From Pseudodesulfovibrio senegalensis (GTDB lineage Bacteria; Desulfobacterota; Desulfovibrionia; Desulfovibrionales; Desulfovibrionaceae): a DNA stretch of 64,000 nucleotides. This document shows positions 60,167 through 64,000 of this stretch, one piece after another (position 1 is the stretch's first letter; the number at the start of each line of letters is the position of its first letter). The stretch is from NCBI RefSeq assembly GCF_008830225.1, contig NZ_WAIE01000007.1:106141-170140 (forward strand), read 5' to 3'. The translations under genes and the position numbers were made by a program. The notes under the pieces are model-generated. The model was given only the letters and a program-made list of their open reading frames with translations. It did not search any database and was not told where the DNA came from.

Positions 60167-63100
60167 AGGGAAAGCGTTCTTTCCTGGCGTTTTTTGCCGG
60201 GCATCCCACCGCCGCGAACCTGCTCATGCTTATTTTTTTGGTGCTTGGCGTATTGTCGTTGCCCAAATTGGTTCGCGAGACCTTTCCGGATTTTGACCCC
60301 ACTGAAGTCGAGATCGTCGTTCCCTATCCCGGTGCGACCGCCGAGGATGTGGAAGAATCCATATGTCAGCGCATCGAGGATGCTATTGACGGAGTTACCT
60401 ATCTGGAAGAGGTGCGCAGCACGGCCCGGGAAAACCGGGGGCGGGTGGTTGCCGAAATGGTCGAAGGCGGCGACATGCGCCAGTTCCTGGACGACGTGAA
60501 GACCGAGGTCGAGGCTATTGATGATTTCCCTGACCAGGCCGAGATTCCGGTTATCCGGCAACTGGGGCGCAAGGATGCTGTTGTGGCCGTGGCGGTAAGC
60601 GGCCCCATGTCGTTGCCGCACCTCAAATTGTATTGCGAACAACTCAAGGACCGCATGCTTCGCGATCCTCGCATTTCCCTGGTTCGTATCGAGGGATTTT
60701 CCGATCACCAGATTCGTATTGAAGTGCCCGCCGAAAAGCTCATGCAGTACGGACTGTCCATGTCCGAGATTACTGATGTTATCGGTCGGCAGAATGTGGA
60801 CCTTCCGGCCGGAACGGTTTTGACTCGTGATGCCGATATTCTTGTCCGTTTTGCAGACCAGCGGCGGAGCGTGGAGGGGTACCGTGATCTGGTTGTTGTT
60901 TCCGGCAGGACCGGAGCCGAGGTCCGTCTGGGCGACATTGCCAGTGTACAGGATACCTTTGAACTTGATGAGGACAAGTTTATTTTCGACGGCAAACGGG
61001 CCGGAAAGATCGTCGTGGAAAAGACCGGCTCCGAGGATTCCCTGCGCATTCTGGATGCGGTCAGGGATTTTGTTCAACAGGAAAGCGCCAAGGCTTCTCC
61101 CGGGGTATCTCTGGTATTGACTCAGAACTCCACCAAGATTGTGCGCGACCGTTTGAACATGCTGGTGGAAAACGGGATTCAGGGGTTGCTTCTTGTTTTT
61201 GCGGTCATGTGGCTTTTTTTCAATATCCGTCTTTCATTCTGGGTTTCTCTCGGGCTGCCCGTTTCGTTCATGGGCACGTTCTTCCTTATGGATATGGGCG
61301 GGCTGACCCTGAACATGCTGACCATGGTCGGATTGTTGCTGGCACTGGGCCTGATCATGGATGACGCCATCGTCATCGCGGAAAACATCAGTTCCCATCT
61401 GCAGAAGGGCAAGTCGGCGTTGCAGGCTGCCGTTGATGGCACATCCGAGGTGGCTGTCGGTGTTGTGTCTTCCTTTGCCACAACGGTCCTGATTTTCGGC
61501 ACCATCGCTGTCCTTATTGAGGGCAATATAGGGAAAGTGCTTTGGGTCATGCCCGTTGTGCTGATCATGACCCTGGCCGTGAGCCTGGTGGAGGCTTTTT
61601 GCATTTTGCCCAACCATCTGGAGCACTCTTTGCGCTCGATGCCGTCCGTTGCGTCCGGTTTTCGTCGTAGTTTCGAGGCGCGGTTTGAAAAGGTTCGGGA
61701 GTCCGTTCTCGGCAGAGCCGTGGATTGGGCTGTCCAATGGCGTTATCTGGTGGTTGGCGGTGTTTTTGCTCTTCTTTTCATATCCGTAGGCATGCTGGCC
61801 GGCGGGGTACTCAAGACCAAGGCTTTTCCCGATATTGAGGGTGATATTGTTCAGGCGCGCATTCTTTTGCCGCAAGGGACTCCGTTGGAGCGTACCGAGA
61901 GCATTGTCGGGCGCCTTGTGGATGCGCTTGGGACCGTGAACAAGGAATATGCTCCGCAACAGCCGGAGGGCCAACCCTTGGTTCAGAATGTGACCATTCA
62001 ATATAATCAGAATCAGGACACGGAAGAGGCCGGGCCGCACGTTGCCACAATTTCCGTTGATTTGCTCAATGCGGAAACGCGGACAACCAGTATCGATGAT
62101 TTGACCAAGCGCTGGCGAGAGTTGGTTGGCAATGTGCCGGATGTCTCGTCCATAACATATAAGGAACCCGCCATCGGCCCGGCAGGGATTCCTCTCGAAA
62201 TTCGTTTGCAGGGGCAGGATCTGGATGTCCTTGAAAAAGCTTCCAATGAACTTGTGCGGTGGTTGCGACGCTACGAAGGCGTGTATGACGTGAGCGATAA
62301 CCTTCGGCCGGGAAAGCCCGAGCTGCAACTGCGTCTCAAACCCGGTGCAACGGCTTTGGGGTTGGACGCACAGAAAATCGCCTCCCAGTTGCGCAATGCG
62401 TTTTATGGGCGGGATGCTACTGAAGTTCAGGATGGTCCTGAGGCCTATGAAATCAATGTGCGTCTTGCCCGTGAGGACCGTGATTCATTGGGTGATGTGG
62501 AGCTGTTTTACGTAAGAACACCCGGAGGAAAGAACGTTCCGCTCAGTTCTGTGGCATTCTTGGAACAGGGGCGAGGTTTTGCGACGATTTCGCGAGTGAA
62601 TTCCGTTCGTACGGCCACTGTGCAGGGAGATGTGGATACGGCAACTGCCAATGCCAACGAGGTCGTAGCCGATACTGTTGAACGATTCATGCCCCGGTTG
62701 CTGCAAAAGTATCCGGGCATCGAGTATACGCTGGAAGGGCAAGCCAAGCAGGGAGGCAGGACGGGGGCATCGTTGCGTAAGGCAATTCTGTTAGGTGTGC
62801 TTGGCATTTTTGTGCTGCTCAGCTTCCAGTTCCGCAGCTACATCGAGCCGTTGGTGGTTATCGGCGCCATCCCCCTGGCTTTCATCGGCGTTGTTTGGGG
62901 GCACCTGCTCATGGGTTTGGATCTTTCCATGGTCAGTATCATGGGATTTGCCTCCTTGGCTGGTATCGTGGTCAATGACTCCATCCTCTTGGTGGAATTC
63001 GTGAAAAGGCATATGTGCCGGGGGATGAGCGCTCATGATGCTTCCATGAAGGCCAGTCGCCAACGGTTTCGGGCTGTGTTGCTCACGTCTCTCACGACCA

Positions 63101-63306
63101 TCGTGGGGCTGGTGCCGCTCTTGAGCGAACGAAGCCTGCAGGCGCAGGTGTTAATACCATTATGTACCAGCATCGTGTTCGGCCTGTTGACGTCTACCGT
63201 GTTGGTTTTGGTTGTTTTGCCGGCCTTGTATTCCATATTGGATGACTTTGGTTTGACGTCTCGCGCATGCCGGGATGGAAATTTTGTTGAACCGAATGAA
63301 AAATGA
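60163..63306 (+). CDS. RND-family efflux pump, inner-membrane subunit
   Basis: 1047 residues, usual AcrB-class length; twelve membrane helices with two large periplasmic loops. GLLLALGLIMDDAIVIAENI carries the paired Asp residues of proton-coupled pumps in TM4. The C-terminal half repeats the pattern (FRSYIEPLVVIGAIPLAFIGVVWGHLL, SLAGIVVNDSILLVEFV). Proton-driven export of drugs or other compounds. No outer-membrane channel gene follows. Confidence 0.93.
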   Translation: MKGKRSFLAFFAGHPTAANLLMLIFLVLGVLSLPKLVRETFPDFDPTEVEIVVPYPGATAEDVEESICQRIEDAIDGVTYLEEVRSTARENRGRVVAEMVEGGDMRQFLDDVKTEVEAIDDFPDQAEIPVIRQLGRKDAVVAVAVSGPMSLPHLKLYCEQLKDRMLRDPRISLVRIEGFSDHQIRIEVPAEKLMQYGLSMSEITDVIGRQNVDLPAGTVLTRDADILVRFADQRRSVEGYRDLVVVSGRTGAEVRLGDIASVQDTFELDEDKFIFDGKRAGKIVVEKTGSEDSLRILDAVRDFVQQESAKASPGVSLVLTQNSTKIVRDRLNMLVENGIQGLLLVFAVMWLFFNIRLSFWVSLGLPVSFMGTFFLMDMGGLTLNMLTMVGLLLALGLIMDDAIVIAENISSHLQKGKSALQAAVDGTSEVAVGVVSSFATTVLIFGTIAVLIEGNIGKVLWVMPVVLIMTLAVSLVEAFCILPNHLEHSLRSMPSVASGFRRSFEARFEKVRESVLGRAVDWAVQWRYLVVGGVFALLFISVGMLAGGVLKTKAFPDIEGDIVQARILLPQGTPLERTESIVGRLVDALGTVNKEYAPQQPEGQPLVQNVTIQYNQNQDTEEAGPHVATISVDLLNAETRTTSIDDLTKRWRELVGNVPDVSSITYKEPAIGPAGIPLEIRLQGQDLDVLEKASNELVRWLRRYEGVYDVSDNLRPGKPELQLRLKPGATALGLDAQKIASQLRNAFYGRDATEVQDGPEAYEINVRLAREDRDSLGDVELFYVRTPGGKNVPLSSVAFLEQGRGFATISRVNSVRTATVQGDVDTATANANEVVADTVERFMPRLLQKYPGIEYTLEGQAKQGGRTGASLRKAILLGVLGIFVLLSFQFRSYIEPLVVIGAIPLAFIGVVWGHLLMGLDLSMVSIMGFASLAGIVVNDSILLVEFVKRHMCRGMSAHDASMKASRQRFRAVLLTSLTTIVGLVPLLSERSLQAQVLIPLCTSIVFGLLTSTVLVLVVLPALYSILDDFGLTSRACRDGNFVEPNEK

Positions 63307-63392
63307 GGAAAAAGTCTTCAGAAAGATAAACAACAAAAACAACAGCTTATCGTTTTTGAGCAAAAATGCCTGCTTTTTTTTTGAAAAAGTGC

Positions 63393-63421
63393 TTGACGGG
63401 TAGGGGGTGTTTCCGTAGAAC
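63393..63421 (+). promoter_or_regulatory. rRNA operon promoter P1
   Basis: TTGACG (63393-63398), 17-base spacer, TAGAAC (63416-63421), preceded by an A/T-rich stretch like an UP element. About 320 bases before 16S. Confidence 0.6.
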
Positions 63422-63557
63422 TCCTCTTCGCCGCACGGGAAAACGCCTCGGGGCGCGGGAACGGCGGCTTGATCTTTCTAAGCGAAATCGGACGGTTGGC
63501 ACCGAGAGTTTTTTGAAGAGGCCCGAACGGGCCGCTGAAAAAAGTTGAAAAAAGGTG

Positions 63558-63586
63558 TTGACAGGGAAACGCTGATTCAGTAGCTT
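63558..63586 (+). promoter_or_regulatory. rRNA operon promoter P2
   Basis: TTGACA (63558-63563), 17-base spacer, TAGCTT (63581-63586), preceded by A-rich GAAAAAAGTTGAAAAAAGG. The stretch 63307-63741 holds P1, P2 and the leader and no gene. Confidence 0.65.
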
Positions 63587-63631
63587 CCCTTTCCCGGCGA
63601 CGAGCCGGGCCGTTCTTTCCAGAAGGACTTC

Positions 63632-63647
63632 GGTCTTTGACAATTAA
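63632..63647 (+). promoter_or_regulatory. boxA-like antitermination element in the rRNA leader
   Basis: GGTCTTTGACAATTAA resembles the boxA (GCTCTTTAACAA) bound by NusB-S10, at the normal place in the leader about 100 bases before 16S. Confidence 0.55.
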
Positions 63648-63741
63648 ATAGCGAGTTGAGCAAATTAAGATCGCTAGTATCACATGACCCCATCCCGGGT
63701 CAGATTTGTGACTAAGTGATCAAACATCATCTCCAAGTTTT

Positions 63742-64000
<259 letters not shown>

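Overview
The window looks like a chromosome segment of a sulfate-reducing Desulfovibrionaceae-type bacterium (Desulfovibrio or Pseudodesulfovibrio kind). This is inferred from the start of a deltaproteobacterial-type 16S rRNA gene at the right edge, and from the gene content and neighbourhoods: a cheB-HEAT-cheR-cheY-cheA cluster, addAB with an iron-sulfur AddB, an S1-like protein next to ftsY, and family 3 amino-acid transporters. No species can be named from the sequence alone.

Left chromosomal part (1-7764): a polar amino-acid ABC transporter on the minus strand (ATPase, binding protein, and a permease ORF in which two permease domains are fused; cut by the window edge), L-serine dehydratase, a second family 3 binding protein, and an APC-like membrane protein of unknown substrate.

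Integrated island (about 7765-24688, 16.9 kb): it sits in the 3' end of a tRNA-Pro(CGG) gene and is bounded by 53-bp direct repeats with one mismatch. It carries a tyrosine integrase at the left end, a Panacea/SocA-type antitoxin gene overlapping a probable PemK-like toxin gene, a row of small unknown genes, a 5'-truncated TOPRIM primase, debris of a Mu-like phage (tail gp37, DUF2635, a tail sheath fused to a Mom DNA-modification domain, a split HNH gene, GemA, Mor), and at the right end a mobilization module: IncP/TraI-like relaxase, MobC, a Rha-type protein, and an oriT with an RP4-like nic sequence followed by a striking 10-bp-phased repeat array. It has no conjugation pore genes, so it reads as an integrative mobilizable element that depends on a helper. 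Several genes in it are broken by frameshifts, a nonsense codon or fusions, so the phage part is decaying.

Right chromosomal part (24713-64000): tRNA-Pro, then the chemotaxis-type cluster with a large CheA having three Hpt domains (the third without its histidine), a membrane protein, CpoB/YbgF, DprA, a nitroreductase, a half-size GDT1/TMEM165 protein, an HDOD/receiver-GGDEF signalling group, a XerC-like recombinase, cyclophilin, a nitronate monooxygenase-type enzyme, an L-2-hydroxyglutarate oxidase-like enzyme with a PPC-domain protein, addB-addA, an EamA exporter, an RluA-type pseudouridine synthase, an S1-domain protein, ftsY, asnS, two GyrI-domain proteins (one fused to AraC), a TetR-controlled RND efflux pair, and finally two tandem promoters and the first ~260 bases of 16S rRNA.
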